A DNA stretch of 62,777 nucleotides from Thermotogota bacterium (GCA_029780115.1 JAKOZG010000010.1:1-62777), one strand, 5' to 3'; counted from the first letter of the stretch, positions 16,613 to 25,290 are shown. Made by a program: numbers and translations. The notes: generated from the sequence alone by a model not told the origin.

Positions 16613-17488
16613 ATGTATTTATCAGAAATTAGTGGAATAGAGATTAAAAAAGACGGTTTTTTTGAAAATTTTGGTAAATTAGGAAGAATTTATTTAGAAA
16701 ATTCTATCTCTTTTATACATTCTGAAAAGTACTTACCTGACATAGATCAAAACATCTCTTGCATTGTTTGTAATGAAGAATTGTTGCCATTTTTTTTAGA
16801 TAAAGACATAGGAATAGTTGTATCAAAAGAGCCAAAAAACACGTTTTATGAGATATATTATACAATCTATTCAGAAGGTAAGTTAAATTACTCTGAAAAC
16901 AAAATTTCTGATTCAGCTACTATTTCTCCCAAAGCAACGATTGCAAGTTCTGGTGTAGTTATCGGAGATAATTGTGTAATTGGAGATAACGTAGTAATTA
17001 GAGAAGGGACTATTTTAGGAAATAATGTACATATTGGAAACAACTGTGTTTTGGGTAGTGATGGTTATGAGGTTGCGAAAATTTATGGGTCTAGTAAAAT
17101 TGTTCCCCATACAGGATTTTGTATTTTGAAAGATAATGTCGAAATTTTAAACAATTGCTGTGTGTGTAAAGGGCTGTTTAGGGGGTACGATACAATTATA
17201 GAAGAAAACGTTAAAATAGATAATATTGTACAAATAGCTCATGCAGTTAAAATAGGCAAAAACACAGAAATAGGTGCTGGAGCTGTTATCTCTGGAAATA
17301 CAATCATAGGAGAGAATGTATGGATTGGACCAAACGTTACTCTTTCTAATAACATTAAAGTGGGAAATAATGCCTTTGTTAGTTTAGGTGCGGTTTTAAT
17401 AAACGATATTAATGATGGAGAAAGGGTTGCGGGTAACTTTGCCTATGATACTAAAAAATTTATGAAAGAATTCAAGATGAAAAAGTAG
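16613..17488 (+). CDS. LpxD-like hexapeptide acyltransferase
   Basis: The 291-residue protein has an N-terminal domain of about 95 residues and then about 180 residues of left-handed beta-helix hexapeptides (ISPKATIASSGVVIGDN and onward). The closest pattern is LpxD, UDP-3-O-acyl-glucosamine N-acyltransferase: KIDNIVQIAHAVKIG holds H210 at the place of the LpxD catalytic histidine. LpxD moves an acyl chain to the 2-amino group of a UDP-sugar. Thermotogota are not known for making ordinary lipid A, so a role in N-acylating an amino sugar of another envelope glycan is a fair alternative. A GGAGG site precedes the ATG. It stands alone downstream of the TAC module. Confidence 0.75.
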   Translation: MYLSEISGIEIKKDGFFENFGKLGRIYLENSISFIHSEKYLPDIDQNISCIVCNEELLPFFLDKDIGIVVSKEPKNTFYEIYYTIYSEGKLNYSENKISDSATISPKATIASSGVVIGDNCVIGDNVVIREGTILGNNVHIGNNCVLGSDGYEVAKIYGSSKIVPHTGFCILKDNVEILNNCCVCKGLFRGYDTIIEENVKIDNIVQIAHAVKIGKNTEIGAGAVISGNTIIGENVWIGPNVTLSNNIKVGNNAFVSLGAVLINDINDGERVAGNFAYDTKKFMKEFKMKK

Positions 17489-17518
17489 GCTAATCTATCA
17501 ACCAAATATAATCAGATA

Positions 17519-17948
17519 TTAGATGAAAAAAGTATCCCAACACCACGAACCCTTTTCATCAAACTTATATCCTCGTTTTTCCATTTCTTTCTGTGTTAAT
17601 TCATGAGAAACTAAATAGATATCCTTTTCTAATCCTTGAATCCATCCTATGGCTACTGTAGAAGTAGGAACATCCCTATGGATAAATCCTTCTGGTACGG
17701 GAGTGTTTGGTTTCATAATCATAACGCAAATATACGTAAATTTCCCAATCACTCATCCACCCAACATAAGAACTATCAATATGATATTTCTTTAACCCTT
17801 TTAACTTAGTAAAGGTACCGTCTTCAAAACACTTGTCCCAAAACTCAGGAATTAGATTTTCTTTCATATCCATATTTGGATATACAACCTTTCCCATAAT
17901 ACGCATTTCAGGAAGTTGATTAATTTGAAAATTCAAATAAAATTCCAA
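17519..17948 (-). pseudogene. Frameshifted GyrI-like effector-binding domain protein
   Basis: Two overlapping frames give one protein. The first (from ATG 17948) reads LPEMRIMGKVVYP..PEFWDKCFEDGTF..VGWMSDWEIYVYL. The second resumes with VMIMKPNTPVPEGF..TSTVAIGWIQGL and LTQKEMEKRGYKF. Both parts belong to the GyrI-like/AraC effector-binding fold (small-molecule binding). The frame changes at about 17720-17735, so a small indel has broken the gene; the C-terminus is also shortened. It lies between the second SH3 gene and the LpxD-like gene. Confidence 0.7.
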
Positions 17949-17951
17949 ATT

Positions 17952-18305
17952 TTATTGTATAATTCTTAATTTTTCCTTTGGCAACCATCCTTCATCTCCA
18001 TCTATAATTTTGATACACCACAACCATCCATTAAGTTCTCTCATTCCTTTGATAATTTCACCCTTTTCAACATTTAATTCCTTTGCAGTATAATCTTCTA
18101 ATATTATTCCATATTCATTTTCTATAACAAGTAACTGTTCTGGAACCCATCCCTCAGTCCCATTATCCAGTGTATAACAGTATCTCCATTTTTCCCAATT
18201 CTCTGGTCCATTATATTTATCTCCTACTTTCAATTTTGTACCTTTTTTGATTGTAATTGGATCTGGATAATTGCTCCTATGTTCCTCAATTACCTCATAA
18301 TTCAT
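17952..18305 (-). CDS. Small protein with two SH3-like domains (copy 2)
   Basis: This 117-residue protein is nearly identical to the product of 14426-14773. The main differences are conservative changes (GTEGWVPEQ for GTKGWVPEQ, KIIDGDEGWLP for KLIDNDEGWLP) and two more residues at the end. It has the same two-barrel layout and no signal peptide. Its upstream edge runs directly into a broken GNAT gene, whose reading frame continues 11 bp into this gene. That suggests the SH3 copy was inserted by recombination and cut the acetyltransferase. The stop is 4 bp from the frameshifted GyrI-like gene. Confidence 0.65.
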   Translation of the reverse strand: MNYEVIEEHRSNYPDPITIKKGTKLKVGDKYNGPENWEKWRYCYTLDNGTEGWVPEQLLVIENEYGIILEDYTAKELNVEKGEIIKGMRELNGWLWCIKIIDGDEGWLPKEKLRIIQ

Positions 18306-18549
18306 ACACTAAATCACCCTTTCCACAAAAAGATGGTTTTAATCCAATTCCTATATATGCTATATCTCCTTTTAAACTTATCCTACCAGAGGCAACTAAT
18401 TCATTGTTTGAAATTATTGCCAAAACGTCGTAAGAGATACTATTGATTAAAGAATGTTCTAAATTATACATCAGTATTTTATTATAAATATCGGTGTTTG
18501 TCAAGTAAGTTGTCGTTTGAGTTTCCGCAAAATGTAAAAAGATTAACAA
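18295..18549 (-). pseudogene. Truncated GNAT N-acetyltransferase
   Basis: The 84-residue frame shows the middle of a GNAT domain (ELVASGRISLKGDIAYIGIGLKPSFCGKG), with the pattern just before the acetyl-CoA loop (R/Q-x-x-G-x-G/A). It then ends abruptly on meeting the SH3 gene. The conserved C-terminal half is absent and the N-terminus is also short. It is a remnant, not a working enzyme. Confidence 0.55.
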
Positions 18550-18613
18550 AATAAAAGAATACTACTAAAAAATGTTACTATAATATTTCTTCTACTCCTT
18601 TAGGCTTATTTTG

Positions 18614-18654
18614 CGCACACGAAAGAGACCTAATTTTAAAGGCCTTTTTGTGTG
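18614..18654. terminator. Imperfect hairpin beside the transposase remnant
   Basis: GCACACGAAAGAGACC and GGCCTTTTTGTGTGC form a long imperfect stem around an AT-rich loop. It may be a terminator, or an end of the decayed insertion sequence whose reading frame stops immediately next to it. Confidence 0.4.
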
Positions 18655-19028
18655 CTAAATTTTCGTAGATAATCCTACTATTTCGGTAACCATGTATCCC
18701 TTCACATATTTGTTTTCTTTACTTGATCCATCTCTTACTATGCCTAAATCTCCAAATGCTTGCCCATGTGGTTTTATTATGTCAGAATCATCTACTAATA
18801 TTACTGGGTCTTTCTCTATATTTTTCACTATTTGCCTAATATAATTTTCATCAATTTGAGGAGAAAGGTCTTTTAGAAGAAGTTCTAAAAAGAAAGAGTA
18901 TGAACCCTGTAACTAAGATAAGACATAGACTGTTTCTGGTTATCGTGTTTATCGTAAATAGGTTTAGAGTTAGAAACAGGTTTAACACCGAACTCAGCAT
19001 CAAGTGGAGAGTTTATAGTACAATCCAT
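18655..19028 (-). pseudogene. Degraded DDE transposase (IS4-like) N-terminal remnant
   Basis: Reading the minus strand from ATG 19028 gives MDCTINSPLDAEFGVKPVSN.. and a frame that ends near 18895. A second frame then continues with LLLKDLSPQIDENYIRQIV, PVILVDDSDIIKPHGQAFGD and KYVKGYMVTEIVGLST up to TAG 18655. The VDDSDI segment is the first catalytic aspartate region of IS4-type transposases, and GDLGIVRDGS is typical of that group. The gene has a frameshift and lacks the remaining catalytic residues, so it is dead. With the repeats and other broken genes nearby it marks this stretch as unstable DNA. Confidence 0.65.
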
Positions 19029-19038
19029 TAAAGCCACC

Positions 19039-19063
19039 AGACGCCCGTGTAGGTCGTCTTTAC
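19039..19063. repeat. Family B hairpin repeat
   Basis: AGACGCCCGTGTAGGTCGTC with a TTTAC end, between the transposase remnant and the end of the Fe3+-type transporter operon. Confidence 0.65.
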
Positions 19064-19089
19064 AGCTCTTAAATTATGGTTTGGATTAT

Positions 19090-20169
19090 TCATTCTTCAT
19101 TTTTTATTAGCCATGAGGCTTTTAAGCCGAAATATAGGTTTATCTTTTCATTGACTTGAGGTATTTTATTTTCTACTGGGTTAAATAATATCCCGTTGAT
19201 GGTTTTGTTATTCTCTGTTTCAAACTCATATTCAACTTGGGATCCTAAATATACAACCTTTTTAATGATTCCTGAGATGGAATTTTCCTTTTTTTCATAG
19301 GTTAGTGCTTCAGGCCTTAATGCAATTAATACATTTTCGTTTATTTGCAGGTTTTTCTTACTAATTCCAACAAATGTTTTATCTAGTGCTTTGTTGTACA
19401 CTTCGTAATACCTTTCATTCTTTTTTATGACTTTTCCTTCGATAAAATTAACTTTGCCTATGAAATCAGCTACAAATTTATTTTGAGGGTATGAGTAAAT
19501 ATCAAAGGGACTTCCTACTTGCATTATTTCTCCCTTGTTCATTACTATTATAATATCTGAAATACTCATCGCTTCTGTTTGATCATGTGTGACATAAACA
19601 CTTGTTATATTAAGCTCTTTTTGAATTCTTCTTATTTCCGAACGCATGCTTTCTCGTAATTTAGCATCGAGGTTTGATAAGGGTTCATCAAATAACAGTA
19701 CCTTGGGTTCCATTACCAAACTTCTTGCAAGAGCTACTCTTTGTTGTTGCCCGCCAGAAATTTGATCTGGTCTTCTGTTTTCCATTCCTTCCAAGCCAGT
19801 TAGAGAAATTATGTAATTTACCTTCTCTTCAACGATATTTTTAGGTAATTTTTTTATTTTCAATCCAAATTCTATATTTTCTTTAACGGTCATATGGGGA
19901 AACAATGCATAACTTTGAAACACCATAGAGATATCTCTTTTATTTGGTGGATCGTTTGTAATATCTTTCCCTTCAAGAAAAACTTTTCCACTTGTTGGAG
20001 TTTCAAACCCAGCAATGATTCTTAATGTTGTGGTTTTTCCACATCCAGATGGACCTAAAAGTGTTACAAGTTGACCTTTCTCTATTTTTAACGAAAAATC
20101 TTTTACTGCAACTGTTTCCGTGTTTTCACTTTTAAAAACTTTGTATATATTTTTTAATTCTAAGCTCAT
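19090..20169 (-). CDS. ABC transporter ATPase (FbpC/PotA-like)
   Basis: This protein of about 359 residues has Walker A (GPSGCGKTT), the Q-loop (SMVFQSYALFPHMTVKENIEF), the signature ISGGQQQR and Walker B (VLLFDEP), then the H-loop (VTHDQTEAM). A C-terminal TOBE-type regulatory domain follows (about 240-359). This is the layout of importers of the ferric iron, polyamine, sulfate and phosphonate class. ATG 20169 is chosen since AGGTG stands 6 nt upstream; the GTG at 20178 overlaps that site. It is the last gene of a three-gene operon, 13 bp after the permease stop, and energises the transport of the neighbouring permease and binding protein. Confidence 0.9.
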   Translation of the reverse strand: MSLELKNIYKVFKSENTETVAVKDFSLKIEKGQLVTLLGPSGCGKTTTLRIIAGFETPTSGKVFLEGKDITNDPPNKRDISMVFQSYALFPHMTVKENIEFGLKIKKLPKNIVEEKVNYIISLTGLEGMENRRPDQISGGQQQRVALARSLVMEPKVLLFDEPLSNLDAKLRESMRSEIRRIQKELNITSVYVTHDQTEAMSISDIIIVMNKGEIMQVGSPFDIYSYPQNKFVADFIGKVNFIEGKVIKKNERYYEVYNKALDKTFVGISKKNLQINENVLIALRPEALTYEKKENSISGIIKKVVYLGSQVEYEFETENNKTINGILFNPVENKIPQVNEKINLYFGLKASWLIKNEE

Positions 20170-20182
20170 CACTTGCACCTAC

Positions 20183-21874
20183 CTAATCAATTGCAAAATT
20201 ACTATCAACTAATGAGATTTTATTTTTCAGGAAAATTTTAAGTATTAGTATAAACGCGAGTATTAATAGTATTAATATAACTGAAAAAGCACATGCTTCA
20301 GATAACCTTCCAGAATCTGTTTGACTGAGAATCTGGACGGTCATTAAATTCCAATCTGCTGAAACCAGGAATATTGCTGCGCTTATAGCAGTCATAGCTC
20401 TTACAAACGAATATACTAATGCGGAAAAAAACGCCGGTATTATCAGTGGCAAGGTAATCTTTAAAAACACCTGACTGTCATTTGCACCTAAGGTATACGC
20501 TGCTTCTTCAATTGCTGGATCTATTTGATTTAGCAGTGAAATTCCACTTTGAATACCAACAGGGATATATCTAAAGATAAAATTTAACACTAATATCGCA
20601 AAAGTCCCTGTTAATAACAGAGGTTTTGTGTTGAAAGCTAGAATGTATCCTATTCCTACAACCGTTCCAGGTACAGCAAAATTTAACAACGAAACGAATT
20701 CTAAAGTCTTTTTGCCAGGAAAGGCTTTTCTAACAATTAAAAAGGCTATAATCATTCCTAACAAAGCTGATATTGGGGTCGAAGTTAAAGCAATCAAAAG
20801 GGTATCTTTTATAGACTCTTTTCCAACATCAAACACATATTTGAAATTTTCTAAGGTAAATTGGTTGTTCATTCCCCAGGCCTTTGTGAAGGCACCCCAA
20901 AAGATGGTTACATAGATTAGTATAATGAAAATAGAAATAATCATACATAAGGAGAATAATATCCATTTTGCAGTTTTACTCACACTTTTTAGTTGGGAAG
21001 TGGTTGGTTTTCCGGTAACTGTGATATATTTTTTCTTTCCCACCCAATATTTTTGGACAATAAATGCTATTAAAGAAGGTACTAGTAGCCATACGGCTAA
21101 TGCTGCACCATTTTTTAAGTTAAACATACCAGTAATCTCTAAATACGCTTGTACTGATAAAACTGGAAAGCTTGCACCTGCTAAAATTAACGGATTTCCA
21201 AAGTCCGCTAAAGACTCTATAAACAGAACTAACATTGTACTTGCGATTCCTGGGACAGATAACGGTAGGGTAACTTTTGTGAATACTTGCCATCTAGATG
21301 CTTTTAGATTAAAAGCTGCGTCTTCAAGCGTAGGAGATATTGTCGATAGTACACCATCAAGGGTTATAAACGCGACTGGAAAGAAGGTTATAACCTGGGC
21401 TATCATTAGACCCCATAACCCATACACGGGAAATGTTCTTATGCCAAATAGTTTTGAGGTTATTAGACCATTAAAACCAAAAAGCATTATTATTGACATT
21501 GCCCCAATAAATGGCGGAAAAACCATAGGCACAATGGCTATGGTTCTAAAAAAATTTTTGAAGGGTATATCTGTTCTGTTTATTGTGAAGGCATATAAGT
21601 AACCAATAAGTGTACCGATTACTGCTGTAAGTGTTGCAACTAATAGACTATTTTTAAACCCTTGTTTCATATAATCGTTTGAAAGTATTGATTTATAAAC
21701 GCCTAGGGAAAATTTGTTGTTATTGTCAGTGAAACTAATAATAAACACCTTGAGTAACGGATAAATAATAAATATAAATAGGGCAACAAATATTAAAATT
21801 AGTAGAATTAATAAAGAGGGGTTTTTGATCAAGGATTTAAATTTATTGGAAAATTCTTTGCTAGCAACCTCCAT
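20183..21874 (-). CDS. Fused double permease of a Fe3+-type ABC importer (FbpB-like)
   Basis: The 563-residue protein has about 12 membrane segments and two copies of the BPD_transp_1 permease domain. The two EAA loops are EDAAFNLKASRWQVFTKVTLP in the first half and EEAAYTLGANDSQVFLKITLP in the second. Such fused permeases are standard for the FbpB/AfuB and phosphonate (PhnUV-like) families. An ideal TGGAGGAAT site precedes the ATG. A strong hairpin with a T-run lies between it and the binding-protein gene upstream. Substrate specificity cannot be read from the permease. Confidence 0.9.
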   Translation of the reverse strand: MEVASKEFSNKFKSLIKNPSLLILLILIFVALFIFIIYPLLKVFIISFTDNNNKFSLGVYKSILSNDYMKQGFKNSLLVATLTAVIGTLIGYLYAFTINRTDIPFKNFFRTIAIVPMVFPPFIGAMSIIMLFGFNGLITSKLFGIRTFPVYGLWGLMIAQVITFFPVAFITLDGVLSTISPTLEDAAFNLKASRWQVFTKVTLPLSVPGIASTMLVLFIESLADFGNPLILAGASFPVLSVQAYLEITGMFNLKNGAALAVWLLVPSLIAFIVQKYWVGKKKYITVTGKPTTSQLKSVSKTAKWILFSLCMIISIFIILIYVTIFWGAFTKAWGMNNQFTLENFKYVFDVGKESIKDTLLIALTSTPISALLGMIIAFLIVRKAFPGKKTLEFVSLLNFAVPGTVVGIGYILAFNTKPLLLTGTFAILVLNFIFRYIPVGIQSGISLLNQIDPAIEEAAYTLGANDSQVFLKITLPLIIPAFFSALVYSFVRAMTAISAAIFLVSADWNLMTVQILSQTDSGRLSEACAFSVILILLILAFILILKIFLKNKISLVDSNFAID

Positions 21875-21886
21875 TCTTATTCCTCC

Positions 21887-21927
21887 ATAAAAAAGGAATA
21901 TTACCTCTTTAAAGAAGTAATATTCCC
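21887..21927 (-). terminator. Attenuator-type terminator between binding protein and permease
   Basis: On the minus strand GGGAATATTACTTC-TTTAAA-GAGGTAATATTCC is followed by TTTTTTAT. Placed just after the binding-protein gene, it should stop most transcripts and give more binding protein than permease. Confidence 0.75.
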
Positions 21928-21937
21928 TTGTTTATTA

Positions 21938-22921
21938 TTATTTAACAGGCAACACTTCTTTTATCCATCTTTCTATTATCATGTTTTTGTTTTCTGCTGC
22001 CCAAATTTGATCAACTGAAATTAATTTAATGGTTGATAACGGCTGTAAGCTTCCAAAGTTCACATCGGCTCTCACTGGATAAAAGTAAGTCTTTTCATTT
22101 ACTATAACTTGTTGACCGTTCTTTGAAATTAACCAGTCTATTAAGGCTTTTGCTTCAGATTTATGAGTAGCACCTTTTACTATTGACACGCACGCTGATT
22201 CGTATGGAACGCCTTCAACAGGAAATACTACCTCGATAGGATAGCCTTGTTCTTTAAATTCAAAGAATGCAGGGGTGAATTGAATTGCTACAGCAGCTTG
22301 TCCAATACCAATTGCTTTTGAAGGGCCTGTTCCACTTTGTGTGTAAGATTGAATATTTTTAGCCAATTTTTTCAAATAGTCCATAGCTCCATCTTCACCG
22401 TAAATATAGATCAAACCTGTGATGAAGGTGTAAGCTGTTCCTGAAGTTTGTGGATTTGGATATTGAATCATATTTTTAAATTCTGGTTTTAACAAATCTT
22501 GCCAACTTTTAGGAAGTTCAGCTTTTATTTGTTCTAAAACTTTTAGATTTACTCCTATTCCTAGCGGGTTCATGTAAAATGCATGGAAATATCCATCTAC
22601 GTCATAAAAATTAGGATCGATACCATATACACTTGTGGTTTTATATGGTTCAGTTAAATCTCTTTCTTTAGCAATGATATGATTTTCCATCGGTGCTCCA
22701 AACCAAACATCAGCTTGTGGATTGTTTTTTTCTGCTTCTAATCTTGCTAATGCTGGACCAGAAGAGAGGAAAACATATTTTACCTCAATTCCTGTCTCTT
22801 TTGAAAAGGCGTTTAAAATCTTTCTAGCATTTGCTTCATCGACACTGCTATAAATAATCAATTCTGCAAAAGAAAATACCAATAGTACCAACATTAATCC
22901 AACTAAAGCTAACTTTTTCAT
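21938..22921 (-). CDS. Periplasmic Fe3+-type (or phosphonate-type) solute-binding protein
   Basis: The 327-residue protein has a signal peptide (KKLALVGLMLVLLVFSFA) followed by LIIYSSVDEANARKILNAFSKETGIEV, the usual start of FbpA/AfuA-type binding proteins. It also shows the family's PQADVWFGAP segment and a YFYPVRADV stretch near residue 285, where iron-binding members have tyrosines. AAGGGGG precedes the ATG. It heads the importer operon. Relatives of the same fold bind 2-aminoethylphosphonate or other anions, so iron is the leading but not the only option. Three 11-bp direct repeats and a palindrome lie upstream. Confidence 0.8.
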   Translation of the reverse strand: MKKLALVGLMLVLLVFSFAELIIYSSVDEANARKILNAFSKETGIEVKYVFLSSGPALARLEAEKNNPQADVWFGAPMENHIIAKERDLTEPYKTTSVYGIDPNFYDVDGYFHAFYMNPLGIGVNLKVLEQIKAELPKSWQDLLKPEFKNMIQYPNPQTSGTAYTFITGLIYIYGEDGAMDYLKKLAKNIQSYTQSGTGPSKAIGIGQAAVAIQFTPAFFEFKEQGYPIEVVFPVEGVPYESACVSIVKGATHKSEAKALIDWLISKNGQQVIVNEKTYFYPVRADVNFGSLQPLSTIKLISVDQIWAAENKNMIIERWIKEVLPVK

Positions 22922-23033
22922 TCTAAAACCCCCTTATTAAAATATGGTAAGAAACTATGAATTCTTGTAGCTGGACTGTCATCCTGTAAACTACTAAAAT
23001 TCAGTTTTTATCTTAAGAATTTACAAAACATGT

Positions 23034-23051
23034 TATCATTATGATGATAAT
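23034..23051. promoter_or_regulatory. TTATCAT-N4-ATGATAA palindrome upstream of the importer
   Basis: Perfect 7-bp arms (TTATCATTATGATGATAA) about 115 bp before the binding-protein start. The composition resembles Fur-type boxes (GATAAT/ATTATC units), in keeping with an iron transporter, but the match is loose. Confidence 0.45.
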
Positions 23052-23062
23052 TTGCAAAAGTC

Positions 23063-23095
23063 TTAAAATTGTATCGAAATTGTATTAACATTGTA
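23063..23095 (-). promoter_or_regulatory. Three 11-bp direct repeats, likely OmpR/PhoB-family response-regulator sites
   Basis: On the minus strand the units TACAATGTTAA, TACAATTTCGA and TACAATTTTAA follow each other with an exact 11-bp period. Direct repeats of this period are typical binding sites of OmpR/PhoB-family regulators. An operon encoding one such regulator and its kinase ends next to this site, and the importer starts about 140 bp downstream. Confidence 0.6.
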
Positions 23096-23102
23096 ACAGT
23101 TT

Positions 23103-23870
23103 TTAATAGGTAATTTTGAGGTAAGAAAGTATGTCTCCTTTTAGGAGATAAAGAAAGTTATTGATGTAGTATATAGAAAAGTAGTCTTCGTTATATACGT
23201 TTATTGTTAGAAATTGGTTTTCATCTCTCAAAACCGATATTAGATAAGGTGGATTTGGATTACCTTGAATGACTTTACCAATCTCGTCTGTTGAGGTGAT
23301 TATCGTTGAAGATTTAAGAAGATTGGCCAATTCAATTAAATTGTAATGATTGATAATAAAATAGTCATTTTCGTTTTTAAAACCTATTACCTTGTTTTCT
23401 TCATTTAACAATTCTTTTGAAAGGTTTTCCGCTGATAAAATTAGATCTTTCATCTTACTTTTTATATAATTCATCTCTTCATTTTTGCTGGAGCCGTAAG
23501 ATAACTCTTCGATGCTAAAACTTTCTGAAATCTCAAAATGTTTCTTACTTCCATCTAAAAAATATATATATCCTGTAATTAAATCATAATCTTGATCTTT
23601 ATCTAGCGGTATATGTTTATACGCAGGAAGTTTTGACAATCTGTTCCAAAAATCTAGTATGATTTTTGAATCATCTATTTCATATGGAGGAAAATATTTC
23701 ATAGAAAATACAATTTTTACGGGTGTTGAAGAGGAATATCTGCTCATCAAAATGTCGTTATCTTGAATGAAATTTACTTTGTTGAAACTCTTATTCAATG
23801 TGTATATCCCTAATACAACTACAAAGGCAAGTGAGATAACGAAGATATACACATACTTATTAATTTTCAT
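23103..23870 (-). CDS. Membrane-anchored protein of unknown function next to a two-component system
   Basis: I do not recognise the family. The product of about 255 residues has one N-terminal membrane segment (KYVYIFVISLAFVVVLGIYTL) and then an extracytoplasmic part of mixed alpha/beta character, with no cysteines or known motifs. The start is taken at ATG 23870, 1 bp after the kinase stop and 10 nt after GGGGAG; a TTG at 23891 overlapping the kinase is possible. As third gene of the regulator-kinase operon, and with a large outer domain, it may tune the sensor kinase, in the manner of YycH/YycI proteins; that is inference from context only. Confidence 0.6.
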   Translation of the reverse strand: MKINKYVYIFVISLAFVVVLGIYTLNKSFNKVNFIQDNDILMSRYSSSTPVKIVFSMKYFPPYEIDDSKIILDFWNRLSKLPAYKHIPLDKDQDYDLITGYIYFLDGSKKHFEISESFSIEELSYGSSKNEEMNYIKSKMKDLILSAENLSKELLNEENKVIGFKNENDYFIINHYNLIELANLLKSSTIITSTDEIGKVIQGNPNPPYLISVLRDENQFLTINVYNEDYFSIYYINNFLYLLKGDILSYLKITY

Positions 23871-23871
23871 G

Positions 23872-25290
23872 TTAATAATACTCCCCTTCAAAATTCAATG
23901 GAAGCTTTAAGATAACCCTTGTCCCTTTATTAATTTGAGAAATTACATTAATGTCACCGTTATGTTTTTTCATTATTTCTTTTGAGATATATAACCCTAA
24001 TCCAAAACTCCTTTGTTTCTTAGGGGTGAAAAAAGGATTAAACAATCTTTCTTGTATCTTTTCATCAATTCCAACGCCGTTATCTTGAATAATTAAGTAA
24101 TAATAATCTTTGTCAATTTCAGAAGTTATTTTAATTTCAGAGCACTTGCTGTGAACAATAGCGTTGTCAAGAACGTTCAAGACTACCTGCTTAATCTTTT
24201 CATAATCAAAAACTAAGACTTTTTCTTTAGTATCGTTATTAATCATTATACCAAATTTTTTAAATCGGGGGTCTAAGATCCCTAGGCATTCTTCAACAAG
24301 TTCTTTGATATTATGATTTTTGAAATCAAAATCTAAAGAATCTTTGTTAATTCTTGAGATTTCTAGGAGTTCTTCAACGAGTTTCAGTAATCTATTTCCT
24401 TCTGAAATAATGTAATTTAGCGAAATTTCTTTATCTTCTTCATTGGTTAGCCTTTGGATAAGATCTGCATGACCTAATATAGCAGTAATTGGGGTTTTTA
24501 ATTCGTGGGTAATATTGTCTGTAAATATCTTCTGTCTTTCTTTTTCCTCGTTTAATGACTGGATGTAGTGTTCTAACTTTTCAACCATAATGTTAAACGA
24601 ATTTACCAAAGAATTTATTTCTTCGTTGCTTTCAATATCTATGCGGGTACTAAGATCACCATTGGCTATTTTCTCAGTTTCATATTTCAATTTTTCAATA
24701 GGCTTTGTAATTGTATTTGAAAAAAAGTAATTGAGAATTAAGGATAAAAATATTGCCAAAATGCTTATAATTACAAGAGTTATTTTTATCTTATATATCA
24801 AGGCAAATTCAGAGTTCATTGGATAGATAAATCTAACAGCACCAATTACTTCGTTATTGTAGAATATGGGACTGGAGAAAAAGAGAATCTTTTTGTCTTC
24901 TTCACTTTTTATAATATAATTTTTCATGCCATTGATAGCGTAATATATATCTTGATATACATAGTATTGTTCGTCATTGTATGCATTTGAAAGAAGATTT
25001 TTTCTGATATCATAGACCTCTATGTATAGATTGAATTTTTTTGAAAAGTAATCACTAACAAAAGGCGAAAGTTTCTTAAATTCATCAAAAACGTTTTTGT
25101 ATTCATAGTCTTTTAGGTAATTCATAAAATAGATTTGAGTCTCTTGACTGTACTCAGTCATTCTATCTACTGTAATACTTATAATGTTTTTCTGAAAAGT
25201 GTTCAGAGTAACAAAGAAAATTATAGTTAGAATTAATATTGCAAAAGCGAAATTGATAAATAGAATTTCACTTTTTATACTATTCTTCAT
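23872..25290 (-). CDS. Sensor histidine kinase
   Basis: A kinase of about 472 residues. It has an N-terminal membrane segment (about 8-30), an extracytoplasmic sensor of about 140 residues, a second membrane segment (LVIISILAIFLSLILNYFF) and a HAMP linker. The HisKA box with the phospho-histidine (DNITHELKTPITAI) follows, then the ATPase with N-box (VVLNVLDNAIVHS), G1 (DNGVGID) and G2 (SFGLGLYISKEI). I chose ATG 25290 or the adjacent 25293 because GAGG stands just upstream and the gene then overlaps the regulator stop by only 11-14 bp; a longer start at 25353 would overlap it by 74 bp. It should phosphorylate the response regulator encoded just before it. The nearby importer and its 11-bp repeats are the likely target. 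Confidence 0.92.
   Translation of the reverse strand: MKNSIKSEILFINFAFAILILTIIFFVTLNTFQKNIISITVDRMTEYSQETQIYFMNYLKDYEYKNVFDEFKKLSPFVSDYFSKKFNLYIEVYDIRKNLLSNAYNDEQYYVYQDIYYAINGMKNYIIKSEEDKKILFFSSPIFYNNEVIGAVRFIYPMNSEFALIYKIKITLVIISILAIFLSLILNYFFSNTITKPIEKLKYETEKIANGDLSTRIDIESNEEINSLVNSFNIMVEKLEHYIQSLNEEKERQKIFTDNITHELKTPITAILGHADLIQRLTNEEDKEISLNYIISEGNRLLKLVEELLEISRINKDSLDFDFKNHNIKELVEECLGILDPRFKKFGIMINNDTKEKVLVFDYEKIKQVVLNVLDNAIVHSKCSEIKITSEIDKDYYYLIIQDNGVGIDEKIQERLFNPFFTPKKQRSFGLGLYISKEIMKKHNGDINVISQINKGTRVILKLPLNFEGEYY

Noticed and set aside
20925-21602. 225-residue plus-strand open frame
   Set aside because: It is antisense to the fused permease, which has clear EAA motifs; the plus frame has no ribosome site or recognisable motifs.
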